Shown here piece by piece: positions 17,742-26,804 of a stretch of 64,000 nt of DNA. Location of the stretch: the NCBI RefSeq assembly GCF_004337695.1, contig NZ_SJXJ01000006.1:124001-188000 (forward strand). The letters run 5' to 3'. Source of the DNA: Tenacibaculum sp. M341 (GTDB lineage Bacteria > Bacteroidota > Bacteroidia > Flavobacteriales > Flavobacteriaceae). The notes under the pieces are model-generated. The model did no database searches. It was not told where the DNA came from and was given only the letters and a program-made list of their open reading frames with translations. Positions within the stretch are counted from its first letter, which is position 1. Every line of letters begins with the position of its first letter. Made by a program: the position numbers and the translations under genes.

Positions 17742-18446
17742 ATGAAAAATAAAAGATTAGATTATATCATTTTGGTAATTGCTGTGTTGATTTTTTTATT
17801 ACTGCAATTAGCAGAATTTAGTAAAATACAATATCCTTTTCGTTTACTTGGTACCTGGTTTCATGAAATGGGTCACGGACTTACAGCGCTTTTAGTTGGT
17901 GGTGATTTTAAGTATTTAGAGATTTACGAGAATGGTGGTGGAGTTGCGTATTCAACATTAAATAACAAATATTTACCATTGCATATTTGCGGAGCATTAA
18001 CAGCTGCAGGAGGCTTGTTAGGTCCGGCTATTTCTGGTGCACTTTTAATTATGGCTGCAAGAACTACAAAATATGCAAGTATTTTTCTAAGAGTATTAAC
18101 AGGAGTTATGTTATTATCATTGATTTTATGGGTGCGTTCTTATTGGGGAATTGTTGTTTTAGGAATTTTTATAGCAAGTTTTTTAGTGATCATGTTTATT
18201 AAAAATAAAAGAGTTGAGCGAACAACTGTTTTGTTCCTAGGTTTACAATGTGCATTGAGTACATGCTTGCAATTAGACTATTTGTTTACCAAAAATTTTG
18301 AAAGAGATGGACAGGTTATGAATTCGGATACTCAAAACATAGCAGCCAATACTTTTGGGACTTACTGGATGTGGGGAGCTTTTATATTGGTAATAAGTAT
18401 TTTGATGCTTTGGAAAAGTATTCGTTACTATTTTAGATCGTCATAA
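17742..18446 (+). CDS. M50-family (M50B-like) integral membrane metallopeptidase
   Basis: A 234-residue membrane protein with about five or six hydrophobic segments. The zinc motif HEMGH occupies residues 41-45 after the first helix, and a glycine-rich helix (GALTAAGGLLGPAISGALL) follows, as in the M50B-like family that is distantly related to site-2 proteases. The start is set at 17742 (MKNKRLDYIIL); an upstream in-frame codon would add an unlikely polar leader. No substrate can be assigned. A second C-terminal catalytic Asp is not obvious, so proteolytic activity is uncertain. A weak hairpin follows. Confidence 0.78.
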   Translation: MKNKRLDYIILVIAVLIFLLLQLAEFSKIQYPFRLLGTWFHEMGHGLTALLVGGDFKYLEIYENGGGVAYSTLNNKYLPLHICGALTAAGGLLGPAISGALLIMAARTTKYASIFLRVLTGVMLLSLILWVRSYWGIVVLGIFIASFLVIMFIKNKRVERTTVLFLGLQCALSTCLQLDYLFTKNFERDGQVMNSDTQNIAANTFGTYWMWGAFILVISILMLWKSIRYYFRSS

Positions 18447-18466
18447 AAACACTGCAACTACTGAAC

Positions 18467-18500
18467 AGGACTTTGAAAACAAGGTCTTTATGATACTTTT
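18467..18500 (+). terminator. Weak terminator-like hairpin after the M50 peptidase
   Basis: Seven-pair stem GACTTTG / CAAGGTC (18469-18475 with 18480-18486, one G-T pair) with an AAAA loop; the T-rich tail is imperfect. Confidence 0.4.
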
Positions 18501-18532
18501 TTCTGGATATTCGCTCTCTTAAAATATAAGAT

Positions 18533-19456
18533 ATGCGACAAAGTAAACAAAAATTAAAAACGTTTTTTGAAAGAGGAGACATTCCTACAGAAGAACAGTT
18601 TTCCGATTTAATTGACAGTTATCTGGATAGTAAACAGCCTAGTGGTGAAGCTAATCGTAGATTTGTAATTGATGCAGATGGAGATGTTCATATTACTACT
18701 GCAGCAGGAGTAACTACATTACAAGAGGATATATGTTGGGAAATTGCTCCGCCTAAACATACCGTTTCTTTTAAAAAATTAGACAGTTCAGATGCATCTT
18801 TAATTGAAAACAGAGATGTAATTATTCCTGGCGAATTGGAATTAACAGGTCTTTCGGGTAGAGGATTGTTTAATCATATTGAAGAAGATATTGTTGATGA
18901 AAAAGGAAGTTCGCCAGTAGGTACTTTATGGGCAATGGGAACATTATCTGATGATATTACTTCTTTATCTTTTTATCCATTTGTAGAGGCTTACAGAAGA
19001 AACAATCCAGATGTTAGAGATTTTAGTGGTGTTGTAGGACAAACTTATGTGGTAAAAATTGTTGAATCAAATGAGTATTTTGAAATTACTTTCACGAATT
19101 GGTCAAGTAGATTTTCGGGAGAGTTAATAGCCGCATTCACAGAAGACACAAAAAATACACGAGAAGAATTAGGTTTTGGTTATACAAGAACTTCAGTTTT
19201 TACTCAAGATGAAATTAATAGTTATGGAGAATTTGAAGGGGTTGTTTCAAAATCGTTCAATGAATCAGACGAAGAAGTATTAGAAAGCAGAGTGTTTTTT
19301 TATAATTCTCAGATTATTGATGAGCCTAATAACTGGAAACTTAATACAAAAGAAGAGCAGAGTAGATGTTTTTACTACAACGAACCAGTTTTAAAAATGT
19401 GTAACGTATTTACAGTAACCAACAAAAAAGTGTTAAACCAAACAATTAGTGCCTAA
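18533..19456 (+). CDS. Tail-fibre-like cassette protein 1
   Basis: A 307-residue soluble protein. The N-terminus MRQSKQKLKTFFERGDIPTE, followed by EQFSDLIDSYLD, is a module I associate with Bacteroidota phage tail or tail-fibre proteins; this is recall, not a search. The rest is beta-rich and includes GVTTLQEDICWEIAPP, PVGTLWAMGTLSDD and a domain with RDFSGVVGQTYVVKIVESNE. No signal peptide, so export by a standard route is not expected. The stop overlaps the next start (TAATG). No phage capsid, sheath or baseplate genes are adjacent. Confidence 0.6.
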   Translation: MRQSKQKLKTFFERGDIPTEEQFSDLIDSYLDSKQPSGEANRRFVIDADGDVHITTAAGVTTLQEDICWEIAPPKHTVSFKKLDSSDASLIENRDVIIPGELELTGLSGRGLFNHIEEDIVDEKGSSPVGTLWAMGTLSDDITSLSFYPFVEAYRRNNPDVRDFSGVVGQTYVVKIVESNEYFEITFTNWSSRFSGELIAAFTEDTKNTREELGFGYTRTSVFTQDEINSYGEFEGVVSKSFNESDEEVLESRVFFYNSQIIDEPNNWKLNTKEEQSRCFYYNEPVLKMCNVFTVTNKKVLNQTISA

Positions 19457-19983
19457 TGATGTATATTTTAATCAAATTGCCACAGTTTGTGGACAGTGTC
19501 GTTTCTGGTAAACTACAGATAGACAATATAAACCCTTTCAGAAGTTTTTATGACAATACAATAGATTTTCAGGTTAATATTGATGGTATTAATACTTTGA
19601 GACCAAGTTTTAATGCAGATATAGATTATAACATACCTGCAGATTTTGATTTGGATGCCTTTAAAAACAGATATGTTCAGTATGAGCAAGGGGTGTATCA
19701 AATAATAGCTGGACCGATTCTTTTTTCTACCGGTGTAGAACAGGGAATATTAATTAATTTTTCACAAGATCAGTATGCCAATCTTGTAGATCAAATGTCA
19801 GTAAGTTTATTAGAACTGAATGTGAAATTTAAAAATCCTTCTGATTTTAATGAGAGTTTATACACAGAAGATTTTGAATATTTAAAATTGGGTGACTCTA
19901 GTGATTTTGGAGGAATGGCAGCTGTAGGAAGTTCTAGTTCTGATATGTTAAGAGCTTCAGGAAATTTGTCTAACATATTATAA
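19456..19983 (+). CDS. Hypothetical protein of the tail-fibre-like cassette
   Basis: A 175-residue protein that I do not recognise. It has no signal peptide. The composition is rich in Asp, Asn and aromatic residues (FDLDAFKNRYVQYEQGVYQI), and the C-terminal 25 residues are Ser/Gly-rich. Start ATG overlaps the preceding stop by one base and the next gene begins 10 bases after its stop, so the three genes form one operon. A structural or adaptor role in a fibre assembly is inference from the neighbours only. Confidence 0.6.
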   Translation: MMYILIKLPQFVDSVVSGKLQIDNINPFRSFYDNTIDFQVNIDGINTLRPSFNADIDYNIPADFDLDAFKNRYVQYEQGVYQIIAGPILFSTGVEQGILINFSQDQYANLVDQMSVSLLELNVKFKNPSDFNESLYTEDFEYLKLGDSSDFGGMAAVGSSSSDMLRASGNLSNIL

Positions 19984-19993
19984 ATTATTGAAA

Positions 19994-21940
19994 ATGGGAA
20001 AAAACGTAAAAATAAGGTTTTCAGATTTTGTAAACTTTCATGGAAAAGAAGATAAAATAGGGGTTTCTTATGTAGATAAGGGAACTTCAATTGCTGTAAA
20101 TAGTAATAACAGTAACTTAAGAAATAGGTTTATTGTTATCAATCCAAATTCTTCTACAGAAAAAACACAATTAGTATTTAATGATAGGGTTGTTTCTGAT
20201 GGTTACAGTTTTTATGTGAAAAACACACAAGATACAGATGTAGAAATAGCATCAACTTTTGCAAGTGTGAATGATCTAACAGCAATAAAACCAGGTGAAC
20301 TAGGTAAGGTTTTTTATGATAAAAAAAATCAAAAAGTTTATGTTGAGTTGCTAGGAGGAGCTGCTAGTTCATCAAGTGGTATTGAAGGAATCAAGTCTAC
20401 AGGAACAATTGCAAATAAAGATAATGAAGTAATTATTGGAGACGATAGCTTAGGAGGCTATGTTTCTATAAGTTACAGCAAAGGGAATAGATTTTATGGA
20501 GAGAATATTTTTTCTGATGGATATAGTATAGAGTCTTATGATGCAAGTCCAGAAATTAAGTTTGATGCTTTTTATTCAAGTTCTAACGGAGGAAACATTT
20601 CTCATTTTGGACGTAATTTAGATTATTTTACTTACGGTAAAGGTGGACTTGATGTAAATAATTATTTCTTTGATTTTAACTTTACTGAAGGATTTAAGAT
20701 TAAACAGCGTGTTAATCAAAACAGTTTTAAAGAAGCTGCAATAAAAACGGGATTACTTACTACGAATCAAGATTATCAATTACCAAATAAGTCAATAACA
20801 TTTGCGGGCTTAACTGATATTCCAAAAGTACAAGCAGGTACAAATATTACCATTGATAATTCAGATCCTTTAAAACCTGTTATAAATGCGTCTTCAGGAG
20901 AAATCAATAATAATTTTATTAATGGATTATATAATACTGGGAACAATGTAAAATTAGGAGGTGTTTTGTCAGATCAATTTACAGATTTAAAATTTGATGA
21001 TTCATATTCTGGAGAAAGTTTAAGAATTATTGGGTCTAAATCTGATGGTGATATGTTCATAATTAATAATGTGGGTTCAAGTGGGCATAGTGGTTCGAGT
21101 GATGGGATTGAAGGAGATCCAGAAACTCAAGGTATAGTTTTAAGTACAGCAGGTTATATAGAGCAGAGAGCATTATCTGGATTAATAGATATGCAAGCTC
21201 TAGCATTTAAAATTTCAACAAGAAATCCTCACGGTTTTACAGGATATGGGTATGATGAATCTATAGTACTAGAAGCTTTAAACCCTACAGATCCAAATCA
21301 AGGTTATATTCATCTAAAAACAAAAAAACTATTAGCTCCTGATACCGAAATTACAGATATTACTGAACCTAAAAATTTAATAACGAAAGAGTATGCTGAT
21401 GCAAATTATTCTGGGGGAGGAACTAGTACTACGGATTTATCTTACACAGCTGCTCCAGATAAAGGAACAGTTGTTTCTAGCACCGGAATTGATGCTGTTA
21501 TTCCAATTGCAGATAAAACGAATGCTGGTTTAATGAAAGCAGATTTCTATGAAGAAGGAACTTTTACCCCTCGTTTAACAGGTGGTAATGGTTCTTATAC
21601 AGTTGGGGCATCTAATTGTAATTTTGTTAGAATAGGTAATAATGTAAGTTTATCAATTGTTTTAATGGAGGTGAATTCTACTGGTAGTCCTAATGCAACT
21701 TTTGTTATAGAGGATACACCTTTTGAGGCAGCATATCCAACATGTGGAATGATATCTAAATTTACAGGGACTAACTTAAGTGAAAATGAAGTGTCAAGTT
21801 TAGGGGTTACTGTTGCTGGGGGGAATTTTAAAAGATTGCAGTTTCAGAATAAACATGATCACCTTCCTACTGGTATTACATTTACAAATGGGACAATAGT
21901 TTTACAAGCAAATTATATAACAAATGTATATAAACCATAG
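19994..21940 (+). CDS. Tail-fibre-like protein with C-terminal receptor-binding-type domain
   Basis: A 648-residue protein starting MGKNVKIRFSDFVNF; a TTG six bases earlier is less likely. Repetitive fibre-like elements include TNITIDNSDPLKPVINAS and INGLYNTGNNVKLGG, typical of Flavobacterium-type phage tail fibres. A connector NLITKEYADANYSGGG, then DLSYTAAPDKGTVVSSTG and IPIADKTNAGLM, leads into a C-terminal domain (about residues 513-648: EEGTFTPRLTGGNGSYTV, CNFVRIGNNVSLSIVLM) similar to receptor-binding tips. No signal peptide, no T9SS sorting domain. Could be a prophage relic, part of a tailocin, or an independent adhesive fibre; the family resemblance is by recall. Confidence 0.7.
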   Translation: MGKNVKIRFSDFVNFHGKEDKIGVSYVDKGTSIAVNSNNSNLRNRFIVINPNSSTEKTQLVFNDRVVSDGYSFYVKNTQDTDVEIASTFASVNDLTAIKPGELGKVFYDKKNQKVYVELLGGAASSSSGIEGIKSTGTIANKDNEVIIGDDSLGGYVSISYSKGNRFYGENIFSDGYSIESYDASPEIKFDAFYSSSNGGNISHFGRNLDYFTYGKGGLDVNNYFFDFNFTEGFKIKQRVNQNSFKEAAIKTGLLTTNQDYQLPNKSITFAGLTDIPKVQAGTNITIDNSDPLKPVINASSGEINNNFINGLYNTGNNVKLGGVLSDQFTDLKFDDSYSGESLRIIGSKSDGDMFIINNVGSSGHSGSSDGIEGDPETQGIVLSTAGYIEQRALSGLIDMQALAFKISTRNPHGFTGYGYDESIVLEALNPTDPNQGYIHLKTKKLLAPDTEITDITEPKNLITKEYADANYSGGGTSTTDLSYTAAPDKGTVVSSTGIDAVIPIADKTNAGLMKADFYEEGTFTPRLTGGNGSYTVGASNCNFVRIGNNVSLSIVLMEVNSTGSPNATFVIEDTPFEAAYPTCGMISKFTGTNLSENEVSSLGVTVAGGNFKRLQFQNKHDHLPTGITFTNGTIVLQANYITNVYKP

Positions 21941-21952
21941 TTTATAATTATA

Positions 21953-21992
21953 AAAACTCAAACTTTAAATTTTTCTAATGTTTGAGTTTTTT
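21953..21992. terminator. Bidirectional terminator between the fibre cassette and the symporter gene
   Basis: Eleven-base arms AAAACTCAAAC (21953-21963) and GTTTGAGTTTT (21980-21990), flanked by A and T runs, between convergent genes. Confidence 0.85.
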
Positions 21993-23352
21993 ATTTCTCA
22001 ACTTTCAACTTTTCAAAATATTCTTTAGCAGCTTTTTTAACTTTAGGAGCTAAAATTAATGTAGATATTACAGTGGGTATTGCCATTAGTGCGTACCCAC
22101 TATCTATTAAGTTAATTACAAAGTCAAGTTTTACAACAGATGCTGTTATAATTGCAGCGATGTATATGTAATTATAGAATTTTCCAATTTTAGTATTTGT
22201 TAGAAAACTCAAACAAGAATATCCGTAAAAATAGTAAGTGAATAGCGTTGAAAAAGCAAAAATTAATACACAAATTGTTAAGATAACACTACCCATTCCG
22301 TAAGGTAATACTGCATTAAAAGATTCTAGTGTTAATGAAATACCATTTCCTTTAAAACCATTCCAAATACCAGAAGATAAAATAGCCAAAGCAGTTAATG
22401 TACATACCAATAAAGTATCAATAGCAGGACCTAACATAGCTACTAAACCTTCTCTAATAGGTTCTTTTGTTTTGGCAGTACCATGCATTATTGGCGCAGT
22501 ACCAATACCAGCTTCATTAGAAAAAGCAGCTCTTTTAATTCCAGTAATAATTACAGCACCTAAAGCACCTCCTAAAACTGCGTTTCCAGAAAAAGCATCA
22601 TTAATGATTAAAGAAAACATATTTGGAATGTTTTCAAACTTTAAAATTAAAATAGCAACAACGGTAACTAAATAAATGACCACCATGGCAGGAACCAATT
22701 TACCAGCAACTTTACCAATACGTTTAATTCCTCCGAAAATAACTATAGCAGTGATAAGAGCAATTATAATTCCTAGTGTTAATTTAGTTGTAAATAAATT
22801 TGATTCAGAAACCTTAAAAACATCAACTAAGGTTTGTGTTAACTGGTTTGCTTGAAAAGCAGGAAGTGTTCCTATTAAACCAGCTAAGGCAAAAAATACA
22901 GCTAAAGGTTTCCATTGTTTTCCTAAACCTTCGGTAATTACATACATTGGTCCGCCTTTTACATTTCCTTCTTCATCTTTTCCTCTGTACATAATTGCCA
23001 AACTACAGGTAAAAAACTTAGTTGCCATGCCTACAAAAGCACTTACCCACATCCAAAAAATTGCTCCCGGACCTCCAGTGGCAATAGCAATGGCAACACC
23101 ACTAATATTTCCCATTCCAACGGTTGCAGCAATAGCAGAAGACAAAGCCTCGTAATGAGATAAATCTCCAGGTGAATTATGCTTATCGTATTTTCCTCTT
23201 AAAATATTTATGGCATGTCCCATGTATCTGAAAGGGATCAATCCTGAGTAAATAAATAAAAATAAACCACCTCCAGTAAGTAGAATAAGTAATGGAATTC
23301 CCCAAATCCAAGAAGAAAACTGTGTAACTAAGTTTTGTAATTCTGTAAACAT
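21991..23352 (-). CDS. Alanine/glycine:cation symporter (AGCS family)
   Basis: A 453-residue sodium:amino acid symporter with about 11 transmembrane helices, importing alanine or glycine with Na+. Family blocks include IPFRYMGHAINILRGKYD, LSSAIAATVGMGNISGVAIA, GPGAIFWMWVSAFVGMATKF, GKDEEGNVKGGPMYVITEGL and RAAFSNEAGIGTAPIMHGTA. It is a single gene on the minus strand. A perfect reverse minus-7 box (CAAAAGTA, 23357-23364) lies only four bases upstream of the start codon, implying a leaderless or nearly leaderless mRNA. Confidence 0.93.
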   Translation of the reverse strand: MFTELQNLVTQFSSWIWGIPLLILLTGGGLFLFIYSGLIPFRYMGHAINILRGKYDKHNSPGDLSHYEALSSAIAATVGMGNISGVAIAIATGGPGAIFWMWVSAFVGMATKFFTCSLAIMYRGKDEEGNVKGGPMYVITEGLGKQWKPLAVFFALAGLIGTLPAFQANQLTQTLVDVFKVSESNLFTTKLTLGIIIALITAIVIFGGIKRIGKVAGKLVPAMVVIYLVTVVAILILKFENIPNMFSLIINDAFSGNAVLGGALGAVIITGIKRAAFSNEAGIGTAPIMHGTAKTKEPIREGLVAMLGPAIDTLLVCTLTALAILSSGIWNGFKGNGISLTLESFNAVLPYGMGSVILTICVLIFAFSTLFTYYFYGYSCLSFLTNTKIGKFYNYIYIAAIITASVVKLDFVINLIDSGYALMAIPTVISTLILAPKVKKAAKEYFEKLKVEK

Positions 23353-23356
23353 GCTT

Positions 23357-23364
23357 CAAAAGTA
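23357..23364 (-). promoter_or_regulatory. Minus-7 box immediately upstream of the symporter start
   Basis: CAAAAGTA reads TACTTTTG on the minus strand. With the usual spacing, transcription would begin at or within two or three bases of the ATG. Confidence 0.45.
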
Positions 23365-23467
23365 AAGTATATTTTCTCTAGTTTAGTTAAAACTGTTTTA
23401 TTAAAACAATTCTTTTGTTTCCGTTATATTTATGTAAAAACTTTTACAAGTAACGTATTTCTGTTAA

Positions 23468-24799
23468 TTATGAGTCTTTCTTAGGTTTTCTATTTGGGCG
23501 TCTTCTAGGTTTGTATCGCTTTTTGTTAGAAGATTCCGTAGTTTTTTGTTCGTTATTTGTTTTTCTTTTGTTTCTGAAATTTTTCTTTCTTCTGTTTTTA
23601 CCCTCAGAAGTATTTTCTCCTTTTGTTTTTTTCTTTGGATTGTTTTTTGGTTGATTTTGAGTAGTTGGTGTTAGATCAAAGCCTTCTAATTCATCAACTT
23701 TCAACTTTTGTTTGAGTAGTTTTTCTATGTTTTTAACGTATTCCAGCTCTTCATCAGCAACTAATGAAATTGCTTCACCACTTGCGCCAGCCCTACCAGT
23801 TCTTCCAATTCTATGTACATAATCTTCTGGTATGTTTGGAAGTTCGTAGTTGATAACATGAGGAAGAAGAGGAATGTCTAAACCACGAGCAGCAATGTCA
23901 GTAGCAACTAATACTCTAATTGTATTTTCTTTGAAACCTTTTAATGCTTTGGTTCTTGCTCCTTGACTTTTATTACCGTGAATAGCAGCGGCAGTGATGT
24001 CTTTTTTTGATAGTTTTTCTGCTAATCGGTTAGCACCATGTTTTGTTCTGGTAAAAATTAACACTTGATTCCAGTTACCATCAGAAATTAGTTCCGTTAC
24101 TAATGCAGTCTTTCTACTTTTTGGAACACGATAAATTTTTTGTGCTACCATTTCGGCAGTTGTATTTTCTGGTGCCGCTTCTACCAAAACAGGATTTGTT
24201 AGGATACTTTGTGCTAGTTTTTTTATTTCTTTAGAAAAAGTAGCAGAAAACAAAAGGTTTTGACGTTTTTGAGGTAATAAATCGATGATTTTATTTATGT
24301 CTCGAATAAATCCCATATCAAGCATTCTATCTGCTTCATCTAAAACAAAAAGGTCTAGTCTTTTTAAAGAAATTACTTTTTGATTGTGCAAATCTAGTAA
24401 TCTACCAGGAGTAGCAACTAAAATATCTATTCCGCCTCTAATTGTTGCTATTTGTGGTTTGGGCTTTACACCACCAAATATTGCTGTTGATTTAATATTT
24501 ACATATTTACTGTAAAGTTTTACATTGTCATAAATCTGTGCGGCTAATTCTCTAGTGGGAGTTAAAATTAACGCACGTATTGGTCGGAATTTAGGATTTT
24601 TAGTATCTGCTATAATTTGTAAAATAGGCAATGTAAATCCTGCTGTTTTACCAGTTCCTGTTTGTGCCGATGCTAATACATCTTTTCTTTCTAGTACTAC
24701 AGGTATTGCTTTTTCTTGAATAGGAGATGGAGTTGTATATCCTTTTTCTTCAATTGCTTTTAAAAGCTCTTTTCTTAAACCAAGTGATTCGAACGTCAT
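23468..24799 (-). CDS. DEAD-box RNA helicase (RhlE-type)
   Basis: A 443-residue ATP-dependent RNA helicase. The Q motif region ([13 protein letters not shown], residues 21-33), Walker A QTGTGKT (46-52), PTRELA, DEAD (154-157), SAT ([10 protein letters not shown]), DIAARGLD and [10 protein letters not shown] are all present. The C-terminal tail from about residue 375 is low-complexity and highly basic (Lys/Arg/Asn-rich), typical of RNA-binding extensions in the RhlE group. Likely roles are ribosome assembly or mRNA turnover, cold-responsive in many relatives; these are family-level statements. Monocistronic. Confidence 0.93.
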   Translation of the reverse strand: MTFESLGLRKELLKAIEEKGYTTPSPIQEKAIPVVLERKDVLASAQTGTGKTAGFTLPILQIIADTKNPKFRPIRALILTPTRELAAQIYDNVKLYSKYVNIKSTAIFGGVKPKPQIATIRGGIDILVATPGRLLDLHNQKVISLKRLDLFVLDEADRMLDMGFIRDINKIIDLLPQKRQNLLFSATFSKEIKKLAQSILTNPVLVEAAPENTTAEMVAQKIYRVPKSRKTALVTELISDGNWNQVLIFTRTKHGANRLAEKLSKKDITAAAIHGNKSQGARTKALKGFKENTIRVLVATDIAARGLDIPLLPHVINYELPNIPEDYVHRIGRTGRAGASGEAISLVADEELEYVKNIEKLLKQKLKVDELEGFDLTPTTQNQPKNNPKKKTKGENTSEGKNRRKKNFRNKRKTNNEQKTTESSNKKRYKPRRRPNRKPKKDS

Positions 24800-24899
24800 A
24801 AATATGTATACAGAAATAGAAAATTACCATTTCTAATGAGCTGTAAAGGTACGCTTATTGATTTTAGGAATAAGTTTTTATTGATATTTCATTATTGCG

Positions 24900-24988
24900 T
24901 TAGGGATTGAAGCATTTGTTGGAGCTCTTTATAATGTTTAAATACATTATAAAAGCGACTGCGGAAAGCCCGACCTTGTGTAACGCCA
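24900..24988. repeat. Intergenic hairpin element of a recurrent flavobacterial type
   Basis: A local GC-richer island with modules AGGGATTGAAGC (24901 onward), a perfect ten-base inverted repeat TTTATAATGT / ACATTATAAA around 24928-24953, and GCGGAAAGCCCGACC ending in AACGCC (24961-24987). I recall this arrangement recurring between genes in many Flavobacteriaceae; it may be a REP-like element or a structured RNA such as the Flavo-1 motif. It lies between a minus-strand helicase gene and a plus-strand lipoprotein gene. Confidence 0.5.
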
Positions 24989-25070
24989 AAAAAAGTAGTT
25001 AAAAATTAGAGAAAAGTTGTAAGTTGTCGGACAAAATGAGACTTAGTAACCAAATTAAACTAGAAATAAA

Positions 25071-25868
25071 ATGAATGTAACTTTAAAACTTGCCTTTTCT
25101 GCACTTGCTGTAACAATGTTTTCTTGTGCGCCTAATAACAAAGAGAAAAAAGAGCCTGTAGTTGTTGTAGAGAAAAAAGAAGAAGTAAAAGAGTTAAGTA
25201 AGGGGGAGCGTATAATTAATGATGCAATTACTGCACATGGAGGAGATTTATACAAAACAGCTTCTTATGAGTTTGTTTTTAGAAAAAAGCAGTATAGTTT
25301 TACAAATAAAGATGGTGCTTACACGTATACTGTAAAGAAAGTTGATGAAAAAGGAAATGAAGTTATTGATAGTCTTAAGAATGGTAGTTTAAGTAAGTTT
25401 TTAAATGGTAAAGCAGTTGAACTAAGTGCTAAAGACCAATCTAGATATTCAGAAGCGTTAAATTCTGTTATATATTTTGCAACGTTACCTTATAAGTTAA
25501 ATGATGGAGCAGTAAATAAGAAGTTTGTAGAAACCCAAACAATAAAAGGTGAGACTTACAATGTAGTAGAAGTTACTTTTAATAAAGAAGGCGGTGGAAA
25601 AGATTTTGATGATGAGTTTTACTATTGGATTCATGCAAAAACAAATACAATAGATTATTTAGCCTATAATTATAAGGTAAATAATGGCGGTGTTCGTTTT
25701 AGAAGTTCTTATAATAGAAGAAATGTTGGCGGAATTATTTTTCAGGATTATATAAATTATAAAGCTGAAGTAGGTACTCCTTTAAAGTTGTTACCTGGTT
25801 TATATGAAAATGAAAAGTTAAAGGAGTTATCTAGAATTGACACAGAAAATGTAAAACAGCTTCATTAA
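25071..25868 (+). CDS. DUF6503-like lipoprotein
   Basis: A 265-residue lipoprotein: MNVTLKLAFSALAVTMFSCA has a lipobox with Cys19, then a Lys/Glu-rich linker to about residue 45. The mature domain begins GERIINDAITAHGGDLYKTA and continues with beta strands, including EFVFRKKQYSFTNKDG, YFATLPYKLNDGAVNKKFV and DDEFYYWIHAKTNTIDYLAY, a pattern I associate with the DUF6503 family. That fold resembles LolA/LolB-type lipoprotein carriers, which is only suggestive. Function unknown. The terminator overlaps the end of the gene. It is immediately upstream of the small RNA array but ends before its first promoter. Confidence 0.75.
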   Translation: MNVTLKLAFSALAVTMFSCAPNNKEKKEPVVVVEKKEEVKELSKGERIINDAITAHGGDLYKTASYEFVFRKKQYSFTNKDGAYTYTVKKVDEKGNEVIDSLKNGSLSKFLNGKAVELSAKDQSRYSEALNSVIYFATLPYKLNDGAVNKKFVETQTIKGETYNVVEVTFNKEGGGKDFDDEFYYWIHAKTNTIDYLAYNYKVNNGGVRFRSSYNRRNVGGIIFQDYINYKAEVGTPLKLLPGLYENEKLKELSRIDTENVKQLH

Positions 25869-25882
25869 AAAGCTGCTTTTTG
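25857..25882 (+). terminator. Terminator with the lipoprotein stop codon in its loop
   Basis: Stem CAGCTT / AAGCTG (25857-25862 with 25870-25875) followed by CTTTTT. The stop TAA at 25866-25868 lies in the loop. Confidence 0.6.
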
Positions 25883-26023
25883 CTGATTTTATCCAGTGTT
25901 TTATATGCTCTGTTACCAATTAACTTCTTTTAAGTATGACAAAAAGAGCTGTTTTCGTTACATATCGTACGATAAACGGTATTTAGGTTAGTATAAATTT
26001 GAGAAGTCTGTGTTTAAATGTTA

Positions 26024-26090
26024 TTGATCGAACTTGAAAGTGTTTAGATCGATTTTTGATGAAAAACAGTTGAAGTGTGTGGTATCTTTG
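26024..26090 (+). promoter_or_regulatory. Unit 1 promoter with paired GATCGA boxes
   Basis: Box A TTGATCGA (26024-26031), box B AGATCGAT (26046-26053), 29-base gap, then the minus-7 element TATCTTTG (26083-26090). Box A ends in A instead of T, the only mismatch among the five first boxes. No canonical minus-33 TTTG lies 17-19 bases upstream of the minus-7 element, suggesting dependence on an activator. Confidence 0.7.
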
Positions 26091-26096
26091 AAGTGT

Positions 26097-26253
26097 ACAA
26101 CAAAAAAAGACAAAAATTAAATTAAAAATATATTGTAGTAGTTTATTATAATCCCCGAACTTTTATATTATAATCCCCATTATATTTATAGTTAGTAAGT
26201 TTTCTTAAAAGAGAAGTCCTTGAATACCTACCTCAGTTTTCAAGGACTTTTTT
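26097..26253 (+). ncRNA. Predicted small RNA, array unit 1
   Basis: Predicted start about 26097, seven bases after the minus-7 element; end at the T-run of a terminator with arms AAGTCCTTGAA / TTCAAGGACTT (26214-26224, 26239-26249), about 157 nt. The body has ATAATCCCC twice (26148-26156 and 26170-26178). The second copy sits in a perfect hairpin TATAAT-CCCC-ATTATA, exposing four C in the loop. No conserved reading frame. Target unknown. Confidence 0.72.
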
Positions 26254-26386
26254 AATGCTCTATTTTTTATAATTTGAATTGATGCTTTAAGAAAGAAATG
26301 ATGGTAACTGTAATTTTCTGTTTGAAAACATACGATGAATGGTTTTTGGATAAGTATAAATTTGAGAAGTCTTAGTTTAAATGCTA

Positions 26387-26453
26387 TTGATCGATAATGA
26401 ATGTGCTTAGATCGATTTTTGACGGACAACAGTTGAAGTGTGTAGTATCTTTG
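26387..26453 (+). promoter_or_regulatory. Unit 2 promoter with paired ATCGAT boxes
   Basis: TTGATCGAT (26387-26395), AGATCGAT (26409-26416) and TATCTTTG (26446-26453), with the same 22-base and 29-base distances as the other units. Confidence 0.72.
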
Positions 26454-26459
26454 TAGTGT

Positions 26460-26618
26460 ACAACAACAATAAGACAAAATAAAATTAAAAAACATAATTA
26501 GTAGTAGTTTATAATAATCCCTTAAACATTTACATTATAATCCCCTTTATATTTAAAAGTTTAGTTAGTTTTCATAAAAAAGTCCTTGACACATTTCCTC
26601 AATGTCAGGGACTTTTTT
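26460..26618 (+). ncRNA. Predicted small RNA, array unit 2
   Basis: About 159 nt from a predicted start near 26460 to the T-run at 26618. Motifs ATAATCCCT (26514-26522) and ATAATCCCC (26537-26545); the second is held by TATAA / TTATA. The terminator stem AGTCCTTGACA / TGTCAGGGACT keeps pairing with one U-G pair, while unit 5 changes the G-C pair to A-U: a compensatory change that argues for an RNA. Confidence 0.74.
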
Positions 26619-26804
26619 ATTGGTAGAACTTTTAGAGATACTCATTTATGTTAAAAAGAGAAAAAATAGGAGTTTGTTAGATGGAATTTAAAATGAATGA
26701 ATTTTCCTTTGTGTAACTGTTAGTGTGCTTGTTTATTGATGGTTATCGTACGATGAATGGTTTTTGTATAAGTATAAATTTGAGAAGTCTTAGTTTAAAT
26801 GCTA

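Noticed and set aside
18533-21940. Complete prophage
   Set aside because: Only fibre-like genes are present; neighbours on both sides are ordinary chromosomal genes and no integrase or attachment site was seen.
26205-26495. A 96-codon minus-strand frame across units 1 and 2
   Set aside because: It crosses a terminator and a promoter, has no equivalent in the other units and no recognisable protein features.
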